A stretch of 5,614 nt of DNA from CAYIFA01 sp964362625 (GCA_964362625.1 CAYIFA010000049.1:1-5614), one strand, 5' to 3'; positions 1-5,395 are shown, counted from the stretch's first letter. The notes: generated by a model from the sequence alone, not told the origin. Numbers and translations: made by a program.

Positions 1-709
1 CCTTTTCTGGGTCGGTGTCTTTCTCCAGTCCTTCGAAGGCCCGTAAAATATCCAGGTTTTCTTCGCGGAATACGTTGCGGCCTTCCACAATATATTTATC
101 CGGACCGTCCATGCCCGCGGCCCCCAAATCAGCCAGCGCGACCGCCCGTTCGATGATTGAGCTTTGCTCTTTGAGGTTGGGCTGTATTACCGTTCCTTTT
201 TCTGGGTCAAATCCGGGGACGGTGGTATCAATAGCGTGCCTGACTACGTCCATGTCCATTTTGGTGAAAATTTCCGCGCCGGCCTCATCGTTGATCTTTC
301 GCATAAAATCTGTCGCTTCATCGGCGCTGGCCGCTTCATTTTTTACGGTGAAGCGTTTGCGTCGCACCTTTTCTTGTTCACTGTCCTGCAATCTGTCTTC
401 TTCGTAATTCTGCACTGTATCATGATAAGCTCCGGCAAATCGTCCCAAGCTCCGTTGTTTGCTGTCAACTAGGTCGGGCCGTGCCTCCTGGATCGCGGCC
501 AATATCGCATCGGTGCGTCTGACCACATCTTTGGTGTGTCGGCTATTGTGAAATGGCAGGCGATCAATCGCATTTTCGTTAAAATCAAACCTCTCCATGA
601 CTTTTAGGAGAGCGGCATTTTCACCTCTTTCCAAGGCGGCCGAAAACGGATTTTGTTCCATGGCCGCCTCTTCTAGCTGTTTTTCGCTTTCAGATTTTCC
701 CATAGCCAT
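1..709 (-). CDS. HD-domain phosphohydrolase-like protein, 3' end beyond the window
   Basis: An open frame runs from ATG at 709 to the left edge without a stop, giving 236 codons of an incomplete protein. Residues 52-61 read PFHNSRHTKD, with His54 and His58 placed as in the HN..H start of PDEase/HD domains. An HD doublet follows at His96-Asp97 (AGAYHDTVQ), and ALADLGAAGMDG contains Asp194, a likely last metal ligand. Together these suggest a metal-dependent HD phosphohydrolase; the substrate cannot be told. Residues 100-135 are charged and helical-looking. No signal peptide or membrane segment is visible, so it is probably cytoplasmic. The start is uncertain. ATG 709 has no SD, but a TATACT lies 6 nt upstream, which suits a leaderless message. 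ATG 703 and ATG 661 (with AGAGG 5 nt before it) are alternatives. It is transcribed divergently from the small gene at 787. Family assignment is fairly sure, function is not. Confidence 0.72.
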   Translation of the reverse strand, partial: MAMGKSESEKQLEEAAMEQNPFSAALERGENAALLKVMERFDFNENAIDRLPFHNSRHTKDVVRRTDAILAAIQEARPDLVDSKQRSLGRFAGAYHDTVQNYEEDRLQDSEQEKVRRKRFTVKNEAASADEATDFMRKINDEAGAEIFTKMDMDVVRHAIDTTVPGFDPEKGTVIQPNLKEQSSIIERAVALADLGAAGMDGPDKYIVEGRNVFREENLDILRAFEGLEKDTDPEK

Positions 710-733
710 TTTTTTAGTATACATCCAATTCGG

Positions 734-748
734 ATTATAAAGTATAAT
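734..748. promoter_or_regulatory. Divergent back-to-back -10 elements
   Basis: ATTATA-AAG-TATAAT is a perfect 6-bp inverted repeat with a 3-nt spacer, so each strand carries an exact TATAAT (plus strand 743-748, minus strand 739-734). The plus element would start RNA near 755, about 30 nt before the small gene at 787. The minus element would start near 727, before the HD-domain gene. I see no convincing -35 on either side. A second minus-strand candidate, TATACT at 721-716, lies 6 nt before ATG 709. The assignment rests on hexamer match and position between divergent genes. Confidence 0.5.
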
Positions 749-786
749 AAAAGAAGAGTCGTATTCACTATAAAAGGGGGCTCGTG

Positions 787-930
787 ATGGGCAGCGAAAT
801 GAAGGCAATTCTAGGATTGATTGGCGTGTTGGTTGTTACTGGCGTACTCACCGGTCTTACCATCTGGTCTTTTGGGAGGCCAAAAAACGGCGATGGTGAT
901 AACGGTGATAATGGAAAATACGGCGTATAA
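787..930 (+). CDS. Small single-pass membrane peptide, 47 residues, function unknown
   Basis: ATG at 787 opens a 47-codon frame ending in TAA at 928-930. The purine-rich run AAAAGGGGG ends 6 nt before the ATG, at the right distance for an SD that pairs partly through G-U. A GTG directly upstream (784) is less well spaced. Residues 7-29 form one hydrophobic helix (AILGLIGVLVVTGVLTGLTIW). It is followed by a short basic patch (GRPK) and an acidic, glycine/asparagine-rich tail in which GD(G/N) recurs. The layout fits a small membrane-anchored peptide, and the basic patch after the helix suggests the tail is cytoplasmic. A TATAAT upstream and a strong terminator 10 nt after the stop frame it as its own short transcription unit, the main argument that it is real. 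No family is recognised. It is too short for many gene callers. Confidence 0.55.
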   Translation: MGSEMKAILGLIGVLVVTGVLTGLTIWSFGRPKNGDGDNGDNGKYGV

Positions 931-940
931 GTAGCGAAAA

Positions 941-970
941 GCCCCCGATTTTGTCGGGGGCCTTGTTTTT
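941..970. terminator. Rho-independent terminator, probably bidirectional
   Basis: The 8-bp stem GCCCCCGA (941-948) / TCGGGGGC (954-961) closes a 5-nt loop TTTTG and is followed on the plus strand by CTTGTTTTTATTT. On the minus strand the same hairpin is followed by TTTTCGC, a shorter U-run. It ends the small gene at 787-930 and can also stop the convergent gene, whose TAA (971-969) lies at the edge of the T-run. Confidence 0.88.
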
Positions 971-1526
971 ATTTGGTGCCGAAAGAAAGTAAAGTTAGTG
1001 CCGTATCTTGGACGTTTCGGCCGGTATAAATCAGATTCTGTTTTTGCACTTCGATAAAATTGCCGTGGACCGCTATAGGAAAGGTTGGTATTGCTACACG
1101 GCACCATATTTCATCGTGTTCGCGATACTCTTGTACAACGTAGCCAAGTATTCTTATTTTTTGATTATCGATCAGAACTTCGACTTTAACTTCGGGGAAA
1201 CTGTTTTCTTTTATATCGCCCGGCGAGAGCAAATGTACAATGCGTGCGGTCCGCGGGTATTTTTCTGAAAATCTATCTAAAAAAGAATGAAAACGAAATG
1301 TATTACTGGCCAGCAGCAATCCTAACAGCGGCGGGATTATTAGTATGAGTAAGATTGCAGTAACGATAGAGCCGGTCAACTGGTATATAGGTAAAACAAG
1401 CAATTGGTAAAGCTGGGCAAAGAGATACAAGATAATGCTAATGATGAGTAGAGTGAATCCGCCGACTTTGTAATAAGAAATATATCTCTTATAGTACTGG
1501 CTCGACCAGCGGTTAATTCTTTTCAT
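969..1526 (-). CDS. Two-helix membrane protein resembling DUF502 (COG2928)
   Basis: I place the start at ATG 1526 (185 residues) because GAGGTG lies 6 nt upstream as a good SD. A GTG three codons earlier would overlap that SD. The N-terminus is basic and aromatic, followed by two membrane helices at about residues 21-47 and 53-75 with a short loop between. A soluble domain of about 105 residues follows. It contains LGYVVQEY (128-135), VAIPTFPIAVHGNFIEV (144-160) and the closing VQDTALTLLSFG (172-183). This order of two N-terminal helices, a hydrophobic GxV strand, an IPTxPxxxxG-like segment and a V.DAL.L..SGG-like tail resembles DUF502 proteins, whose role is not established. The match is from memory of the family pattern and moderate. 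The gene follows ftsX by 112 bp with its own candidate promoter, so it need not belong to that operon. It converges on the gene at 787-930 and ends at the shared terminator. Confidence 0.7.
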   Translation of the reverse strand: MKRINRWSSQYYKRYISYYKVGGFTLLIISIILYLFAQLYQLLVLPIYQLTGSIVTAILLILIIPPLLGLLLASNTFRFHSFLDRFSEKYPRTARIVHLLSPGDIKENSFPEVKVEVLIDNQKIRILGYVVQEYREHDEIWCRVAIPTFPIAVHGNFIEVQKQNLIYTGRNVQDTALTLLSFGTK

Positions 1527-1553
1527 CTCCCGCACCTCAGCGTTTTGGTTTCG

Positions 1554-1571
1554 TAATCTAAGCTGAGATTA
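1554..1571. promoter_or_regulatory. 18-bp near-palindrome, candidate operator
   Basis: TAATCTAAGCTGAGATTA reads the same on both strands at 16 of 18 positions, centred on AGCT, with perfect 6-bp outer arms TAATCT/AGATTA. It covers the predicted -10 and the start region of the DUF502-like gene, where a repressor would act. It is not followed by a T-run, so it is unlikely to be the terminator of ftsX. No regulator family is recognised. Confidence 0.35.
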
Positions 1572-1594
1572 ACATGAGAAGCGGACAATATCAA
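1566..1594 (-). promoter_or_regulatory. Candidate sigma70-type promoter for the DUF502-like gene
   Basis: On the minus strand TTGATA (1594-1589, five of six matches to TTGACA) is followed after 17 nt by TAATCT (1571-1566, matching at the first two and last positions of TATAAT). RNA would start near 1559, about 33 nt before the ATG at 1526. The -10 is weak but the spacing is ideal. Confidence 0.4.
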
Positions 1595-1638
1595 ACGGTT
1601 CTTTAACTATGTTACCTACAAGGAAAAACCCAAGCCGA

Positions 1639-2547
1639 TCAAACCCGTAGGTATCTGCGGATAGCAACAAAGCTGGAGAGAGAGCCAAGCAACACTCCAA
1701 CCAAAAGCAAGAGCATAAAAATCTGGAAAAAGTTTGCCATGAAGTAATTAAAGAGGTTTGGTCCGCCGAAAAACTGTTCGGCCTTGGGGCCAAGCCATAG
1801 GGTCAGCGGATAAAAAATAATCATGGCCACGGTAGCCGAAATGATACCGTATAAAATTCCTTCAATCATAAATGGCCCACGGATGTAATTATTAGTGGCG
1901 CCCACTAAACGCATGATTTGTATTTCGTCCCGCGCGGTATAGATCGCGAGGCGGATAGTATTAAACGCCACAAGAACCGCGATTAACGCGAGCACCAGCG
2001 TTGTCCCGAAGCCGGCTCGCTGGGAAGCCGCCAAAATTCCGCTTAATCGGTCAATGACTATTTTGTTTTGGAAGTAATTGATTTTCTCAATCGTGTCGGC
2101 AAAAGATGGCGAAGCCAAAAATTGAGCTATGCTCTGGTATTGTTCGGGGTTTTCGGCGCGGATGTTTAGACTCGCGCCCAGCGGGTTTTCTCCGAGTTCT
2201 TCCAGCGATTGGGTAATGAGCGCGTTATTGGCGTGGCGCGCTTTGAAGTTTTCGAGGGCTTCAGCTCGGCTGATGTAGCTTACGGTTTTTACCTCGGTTA
2301 ATTTTTCGAGTTGGGTTTTAAGCGCCGTTATATCTGTTTCCGGCGAGTCCAGTTTAAAATATACGCTGATGTCAACTTTTTCTTCGATTGCAGTGAGCGC
2401 CGACTCCAATAAGACGTTTGAAAAAATTAACGCTCCGGTTACGAACAAAGTAAGCACCATAACTAAAATGGTCGCCAGACTTACCCAACCGTTGCGCCAG
2501 AAACTTAATACTCCCGCTTTTATGATTCTTTTTAGATAAGGCGACAT
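1639..2547 (-). CDS. ftsX: Cell division protein FtsX, membrane subunit of the FtsEX transporter
   Basis: FtsX anchors FtsE at the division site and passes conformational signals across the membrane to peptidoglycan hydrolases or their activators. The 302 residues show the family layout: a cytoplasmic N-terminus, TM1 at about 22-46, an extracytoplasmic domain at about 47-172, then TM2 (about 180-203), TM3 (228-252) and TM4 (273-297), with a basic end RRYLRV. The loop between TM2 and TM3 holds the FtsX hallmark RDEIQIMRLVGAT (206-218), followed by the FMIEG segment that begins TM3. ATG 2547 is the only reasonable start, since TAA lies in frame just upstream. No SD precedes it; the 22 nt after the ftsE stop are A/T-rich, so reinitiation or coupling from ftsE is likely. 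It is the only complete gene here ending in UGA, the codon read by RF2, encoded at the head of the same operon. Confidence 0.95.
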   Translation of the reverse strand: MSPYLKRIIKAGVLSFWRNGWVSLATILVMVLTLFVTGALIFSNVLLESALTAIEEKVDISVYFKLDSPETDITALKTQLEKLTEVKTVSYISRAEALENFKARHANNALITQSLEELGENPLGASLNIRAENPEQYQSIAQFLASPSFADTIEKINYFQNKIVIDRLSGILAASQRAGFGTTLVLALIAVLVAFNTIRLAIYTARDEIQIMRLVGATNNYIRGPFMIEGILYGIISATVAMIIFYPLTLWLGPKAEQFFGGPNLFNYFMANFFQIFMLLLLVGVLLGSLSSFVAIRRYLRV

Positions 2548-2569
2548 ATTTTTTTAAAAAACCAATAAG

Positions 2570-3250
2570 CTAAAGCACATACCTACCTTTTTTACTATCT
2601 CTTATCAGTTTGCCGTTTTCAAGGGTTATAACCCGGCGATTCAGGGCGTCCACGATCTCTTTAGAATGGGAGGCGAGAATTACCGTGGTACCGAGCGCGT
2701 TTATTTTTTTGAGCAATTCGATTATTTCCCAGGTGTTAATTGGGTCTAAATTGCCGGTCGGTTCGTCAGCCACAATCACATCGGGCCGGTTTACTATGGC
2801 GCGGGCAATGGCCACCCGCTGTTTTTCTCCCCCGGAAAGTTCATTGGGAAAATGCCAGGCCTTGCTCATGAGGCCGACTAATTCCATTACTTGCGGGACA
2901 TCGGTGTCAATATCTTCGTTAGACGCGCCGGCAGCTTCCATAGCAAAAGCGATGTTTTCGTAAGCGGTTTTGGACGGCAGTAGCCGGTAGTCCTGGAAAA
3001 CCGTGCCGATTCTGCGGCGATAAAACGGCAGTTCGGTTTTGGGGATTTCGTGGACATTGACTGTTTTAAAAAACAGAGTACCCGAAGAAGGTTTTTCCTC
3101 GGCGATTAAAAGTTTGAGCAACGTGGATTTGCCGGCGCCGGACTGGCCGACAATAGATAAAAATTCTTCCGGCTCTATTGTAAAACTAACATCCTCAAGC
3201 GCAGTTGAGGTTGGGGAATACACTTTTGATAAATGGTCGAAATAAATCAT
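2570..3250 (-). CDS. ftsE: Cell division ATP-binding protein FtsE
   Basis: FtsE is the cytoplasmic ABC ATPase that pairs with FtsX at the septum; its ATP cycle drives cell-wall hydrolase activation through FtsX rather than transport of a known substrate. All ATPase motifs are intact in 226 residues: Walker A GQSGAGKST (35-43), Q-loop VFQDYRLLP with Gln86, signature LSGGEKQRVAIARA (138-151), Walker B VIVADEPTGNLDP with Asp162-Glu163, and the H-loop His195 in LASHS. The length is typical (about 220-230). ADEPTGNLDP and the QDYRLLP form are usual for FtsE and related LolD-type ATPases; the ftsX neighbour decides for FtsE. Its ATG overlaps the prfB stop by one base (TAATG) and has no SD, which indicates translational coupling to prfB. 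It ends in TAG, 22 nt before ftsX. Confidence 0.96.
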   Translation of the reverse strand: MIYFDHLSKVYSPTSTALEDVSFTIEPEEFLSIVGQSGAGKSTLLKLLIAEEKPSSGTLFFKTVNVHEIPKTELPFYRRRIGTVFQDYRLLPSKTAYENIAFAMEAAGASNEDIDTDVPQVMELVGLMSKAWHFPNELSGGEKQRVAIARAIVNRPDVIVADEPTGNLDPINTWEIIELLKKINALGTTVILASHSKEIVDALNRRVITLENGKLIRDSKKGRYVL

Positions 3251-4330
3251 TAAATTTTTAGTTCGGACTCAATAAATTCATCCAGTTCGCCGTTAAGCAC
3301 CTCATCTACATTTGATGTTTCTACATTCGTCCGATGATCTTTCACCATCTTGTATGGATGAAAAACATAAGAACGTATCTGGTGCCCCCATTCTATTTCG
3401 GTTTCTCCAGTTTTTGACAACTCTTCCACCTCCTTTTTCTCCTTTGCAGACATTCGTTGGTAAATTTTTGACCGGAGCAGCTCCATTGCTCTTTCGCGGT
3501 TGGCCACTTGCGATCGCTCCGACTCCACATGAACCTGAATGCCGGTTGGTATATGTTTGGCTCTGACCGCGGTCTCGCGCTTATTTACGTTTTGCCCTCC
3601 TGGACCGGATGATTTGGCGAAAGTTATCTCAACGTCTTCGGGTTTTATCTCAATTGCTTCCGGCGGCACGAATTTTGGCATAACTTCCACTAAGGCGAAA
3701 GAGGTGTGTCGGAGCTTTTTAGCCGAAAACGGGGAAATGCGCACCAGTCGGTGGACTCCAGCTTCGCCTTTTAGCAATCCAAAGGCATAGTCACCTTTGA
3801 TTTCCAACGTGGCGTTTTTTATGCCGCCCATTTCGCTTGCGTGCTCATGAAGCAAGCGGGAATTCCACTTCTTTTTCTGGGCAAAGCGCCCGTACATTTC
3901 CAAAAGAATTCTCGCCCAGTCTTCGGCGTCATCTCCGCCAGCGCCGGAATATATGGAAAGAACCGCATCGCCCCGGTCATATGGAGCGGATAAAAATATG
4001 CCGCGCTCGGCATCGTTAAACGATCTGCTGATTTCCCAATATCTATTTTCCAGCTCTTTTTGCGAACTATCATCCGTTGTTTCCTCGGCTAGTTCCAATA
4101 GGGCCGCGACATCGCCTTGTAGTTTTTCCCAGAGCGCGACGCTTTCTTTGAGCGTGGTTATGCGCCGGCTGGTCTCTTTTGCCTTCTTGTTATCTGACCA
4201 GAAGTCTGGGCTCGCGGCATCTTTTTCAAGTTGTAAAAGTTCTTTGGACTTATCGTCCAAGTCAAAGACGGTCCGCCGTCCGGCGGATTTTATCGTGTAA
4301 CTCTTTCGTTTTTTCTCGCAGGTCTTCCAT
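3250..4330 (-). CDS. prfB: Peptide chain release factor 2 (RF2) with programmed +1 frameshift
   Basis: RF2 reads UAA and UGA stops on the ribosome and releases the finished peptide. The main frame carries IYSGAGGDDAEDWARILLEMY-like domain 2 sequence, the codon-recognition tripeptide SPF (full-length residues 199-201, RF2-specific) and the catalytic GGQ (244-246) in SSGPGGQNVNKR. Spacing matches E. coli RF2. The continuous frame begins only at 4263, but a 22-codon zero frame from ATG 4330 ends at CTT TGA C (4267-4261). Skipping the T at 4264 joins the frames (...TADRL-DLDDKSK...) and yields 359 residues, close to the usual 365. The zero-frame peptide starts MEDLREKTKELHDKI, a good RF2 N-terminal helix. 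Low RF2 favours the shift, high RF2 favours stopping, so the protein controls its own level. No SD precedes ATG 4330, and a TATAAT lies 7 nt upstream. prfB-ftsE-ftsX is a known gene order in several phyla. Confidence 0.96.
4261..4267 (-). promoter_or_regulatory. RF2 programmed +1 frameshift site CTT TGA C
   Basis: The heptanucleotide CTTTGAC lies at codons 22-23 of the zero frame. This is the same heptamer used in E. coli and most bacterial prfB genes: the CUU-decoding tRNA slips to UUU while UGA waits for RF2, then GAC (Asp) is read. The usual SD-like stimulator (AGGGGG three bases before CTT) is not present. The hexamer in that place is GCGGAC, which would pair poorly with the 16S tail. Hairpin-forming sequence occupies this region instead. 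Confidence 0.95.
4267..4287 (-). promoter_or_regulatory. Two mutually exclusive hairpins just 5' of the frameshift site
   Basis: In the mRNA sense, UCCGCC/GGCGGA (4287-4282 with 4277-4272) can form a 6-bp GC-rich stem with loop GGAC, ending 4 nt before CUU. Alternatively GACGG/CCGUC (4280-4276 with 4271-4267) forms a 5-bp stem with loop CGGA, whose last base is the C of CUU itself. The two share bases and cannot coexist. They fall within codons 15-22 of prfB. The pairing is read directly from the sequence; a role in frameshifting is inference. Confidence 0.4.
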
Positions 4331-4337
4331 AGGATTA

Positions 4338-4346
4338 ATTATACCA
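4338..4346 (-). promoter_or_regulatory. Extended -10 promoter of prfB, leaderless-type spacing
   Basis: TGGTATAAT is an exact TG-N-TATAAT extended -10 (TATAAT at 4343-4338). Seven bases separate it from ATG 4330, so transcription should begin at or within about two bases of the A of the start codon. The -35 position would lie in the tRNA 3' end and has no TTGACA-like hexamer, which an extended -10 can do without. No SD is present in the short gap. Confidence 0.6.
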
Positions 4347-4360
4347 AAAAAATCATTAAT

Positions 4361-4513
4361 AGCCACCTCCGAGAGTCGNNNNNNNNNNNNNNNNNNNNNN
4401 NNNNNNNNNNNNNNNNNNNNNNNNNNNNNNNNNNNNNNNNNNNNNNNNNNNNNNNNNNNNNNNNNNNNNNNNNNNNNNCGAAAGTGCTGCTCTGCCAGCT
4501 GAGCTAAGGTGGC
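4361..4513 (-). tRNA. tRNA, most likely tRNA-Thr(CGU), interrupted by an assembly gap
   Basis: The 5' half (4513-4479) contains acceptor strand GCCACCT, TA at positions 8-9, D-stem GCTC/GAGC around loop AGCTGGCA, A26, anticodon stem strand GCACT, then TTCG, which places C34 and G35. The 3' half (4378-4361) begins in the T-loop with CGACT, continues with T-stem strand CTCGG and acceptor strand AGGTGGC, and ends with discriminator T73. The acceptor strands pair 7 of 7. For a class I tRNA only about 20 bases (positions 36-55) are missing, although 100 Ns stand there. Anticodon CGN allows Thr, Pro, Ala or Ser. The G1-C72 and C2-G71 pairs and close likeness to E. coli tRNA-Thr(CGU) in the D and anticodon arms favour Thr. 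CCA is not encoded. The discriminator U is unlike the A of E. coli tRNA-Thr. Confidence 0.8.
4379..4478. other. Assembly gap, 100 Ns
   Basis: Exactly 100 unknown bases, a common scaffolding placeholder for a gap of unestimated size. The flanking tRNA halves imply a real distance near 20 bases if they belong to one gene. Open reading frames that cross the gap are meaningless. Confidence 0.97.
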
Positions 4514-4522
4514 GCAGTTTTT

Positions 4523-4528
4523 ATTCTA
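4523..4528 (-). promoter_or_regulatory. Possible -10 element of the tRNA gene
   Basis: TAGAAT (4528-4523), five of six matches to TATAAT, ends 9 nt before the first base of the tRNA at 4513 and would start RNA just ahead of it. There is no recognisable -35. The call is weak and rests on position. Confidence 0.3.
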
Positions 4529-4616
4529 CCTAAAAAACCCGGAATTCGCTAGTATTAAATTAAGCATGCGCCAAGTCGTTTTTATTCTCACCTTAACACT
4601 AATTATCGCCAAAATT

Positions 4617-4637
4617 GTCTTGGTTTAATGCCAAGAC
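4617..4637. other. 7-bp hairpin of unknown role downstream of the HIT gene terminator
   Basis: GTCTTGG (4617-4623) and CCAAGAC (4631-4637) form a perfect 7-bp stem with loop TTTAATG. On the minus strand it is followed by AATTTTGG, a poor U-run; on the plus strand it has none. It could be a weak back-up terminator behind the strong one at 4656-4689, or a processing site ahead of the tRNA. The structure is real in sequence, the function unknown. Confidence 0.35.
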
Positions 4638-4655
4638 GTCCGATAGCTAATCATG

Positions 4656-4689
4656 AAAAAAAGAACCGTGCACCATACACGGTTCTTTT
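4656..4689 (-). terminator. Rho-independent terminator of the HIT-family gene
   Basis: GAACCGTG (4663-4670) and CACGGTTC (4678-4685) form an 8-bp stem, extended by four A-T pairs, around the 7-nt loop CACCATA. On the minus strand the core stem is followed by seven Ts. The hairpin begins five bases past the stop codon (4696-4694) of the HIT gene. On the plus strand TTTTAAAATTATT follows, so some stopping in that direction is possible. Confidence 0.88.
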
Positions 4690-4693
4690 AAAA

Positions 4694-5341
4694 TTATTGA
4701 AAATATGGCTTAAGTCGGCGAACAGTTTCTTCGCTGAGACGTTTATCTAATTCCGGGTCCATATTTTTCCAGTTGCCGCGCTCCGGACGGCCAAGCAATT
4801 CGGCGGCGATCAGTCGCAGATATTGCGCGGGTGCTGGCGGGTTCCAGCAGACCGTGCCTTTACCTATAACGTTAGTCCAGAAAAGATATGGCCGAGGATT
4901 ATCCTTATATAGCTTTTGGATGTGCTCGGCATACTTAAGTTCCTGGATTTCGCTTTGTGGGAAGTCTTTTTTTATGCGACGACTAAAGTCTTTCAGATCG
5001 GGGAGCATGTGTAGATGTGCATGTTTTACTGTCTGCCCCACAATACCGTGTTCAAACATCGTGGTTATATCAGTATAAGAATAAAATCCTTTGATTTTTT
5101 TATATTCCGCTTTGAGTATCGTATTTACTTCCAAGCTCAAGCTAGTCAATCGGCCTGTTTCGCTATTTGGAATGTGAGAAGTAAGTTCAGTCAAGCATAC
5201 CACGTGTCGCTTTGGGATTATCAAAATATAACCTCCGTCGGTAATCTGGCCCAAAGTCGCCGCCACGTAAAAATCATCATTTTCATAAATTAGTCGCTCT
5301 TCGAGATTTTTCCGGTCGCAGAAAACGCAGGCGCTATCCAC
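4694..5341 (-). CDS. HIT (histidine triad) family protein
   Basis: HIT proteins are cytoplasmic nucleotide hydrolases or transferases that act on phosphoramidates, adenylates or dinucleoside polyphosphates. The 215 residues open with CVFCD (Cys5, Cys8), the zinc-type N-terminus of many members. GGYILIIPKRHV (36-47) follows, then EHG (97-99) and the triad KHAHLHML with His107, His109 and His111; the middle His is the usual nucleophile. About 80 residues beyond the triad form a C-terminal extension (FWTNVIGKGTV..., QYLRLIAAELLG at 173-184) of a kind seen in longer HIT proteins and absent from the ~115-residue Hint type. The exact substrate cannot be told. The start is GTG 5341, decided by a perfect AAAGGAGG (5354-5347) 5 nt upstream, the strongest SD in the window. 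It is a single-gene unit closed by the terminator at 4656-4689. Confidence 0.92.
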   Translation of the reverse strand: MDSACVFCDRKNLEERLIYENDDFYVAATLGQITDGGYILIIPKRHVVCLTELTSHIPNSETGRLTSLSLEVNTILKAEYKKIKGFYSYTDITTMFEHGIVGQTVKHAHLHMLPDLKDFSRRIKKDFPQSEIQELKYAEHIQKLYKDNPRPYLFWTNVIGKGTVCWNPPAPAQYLRLIAAELLGRPERGNWKNMDPELDKRLSEETVRRLKPYFQ

Positions 5342-5346
5342 GATTT

Positions 5347-5354
5347 CCTCCTTT
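5347..5354 (-). promoter_or_regulatory. Consensus ribosome binding site fixing the GTG start of the HIT gene
   Basis: AAAGGAGG with a 5-nt spacer before GTG 5341. It shows that this genome uses the standard anti-SD, and it contrasts with prfB and ftsX, which lack one. Confidence 0.9.
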
Positions 5355-5367
5355 CAAATTTTGTTCC

Positions 5368-5395
5368 GCTCTAAATTAAAAATAACCGCTGTCAA
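5368..5395 (-). promoter_or_regulatory. Candidate promoter of the HIT gene
   Basis: An exact TTGACA -35 (5395-5390) is followed after 16 nt by TAGAGC (5373-5368), a poor -10 that matches only the first two bases of TATAAT. RNA would start near 5361. The -35 is convincing, the -10 is not. Confidence 0.35.

Noticed and set aside
15..472. Plus-strand open frames antisense to the HD-domain gene
   Set aside because: The opposite strand has clear HD motifs; these frames are serine/arginine-rich shadows without an SD or family match.
811..1107. Minus-strand 98-codon frame
   Set aside because: It crosses the strong terminator at 941-970, is antisense to the small gene and overlaps the DUF502-like gene in another frame; no family features.
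1527..1638. Terminator for the prfB-ftsE-ftsX operon
   Set aside because: The only dyad between ftsX and the next gene is the AT-rich palindrome at 1554-1571, which has no U-run; read-through into the DUF502-like gene is possible.
3250..4260. prfB starting at TTG 4260 as a 336-residue protein
   Set aside because: The frameshift site and the 22-codon upstream frame with ATG 4330 supply the missing RF2 N-terminus and restore the normal length; TTG 4260 has no SD.
4179..4502. Plus-strand open frame across the N run
   Set aside because: It exists only because the Ns carry no stops; it is antisense to prfB and the tRNA.
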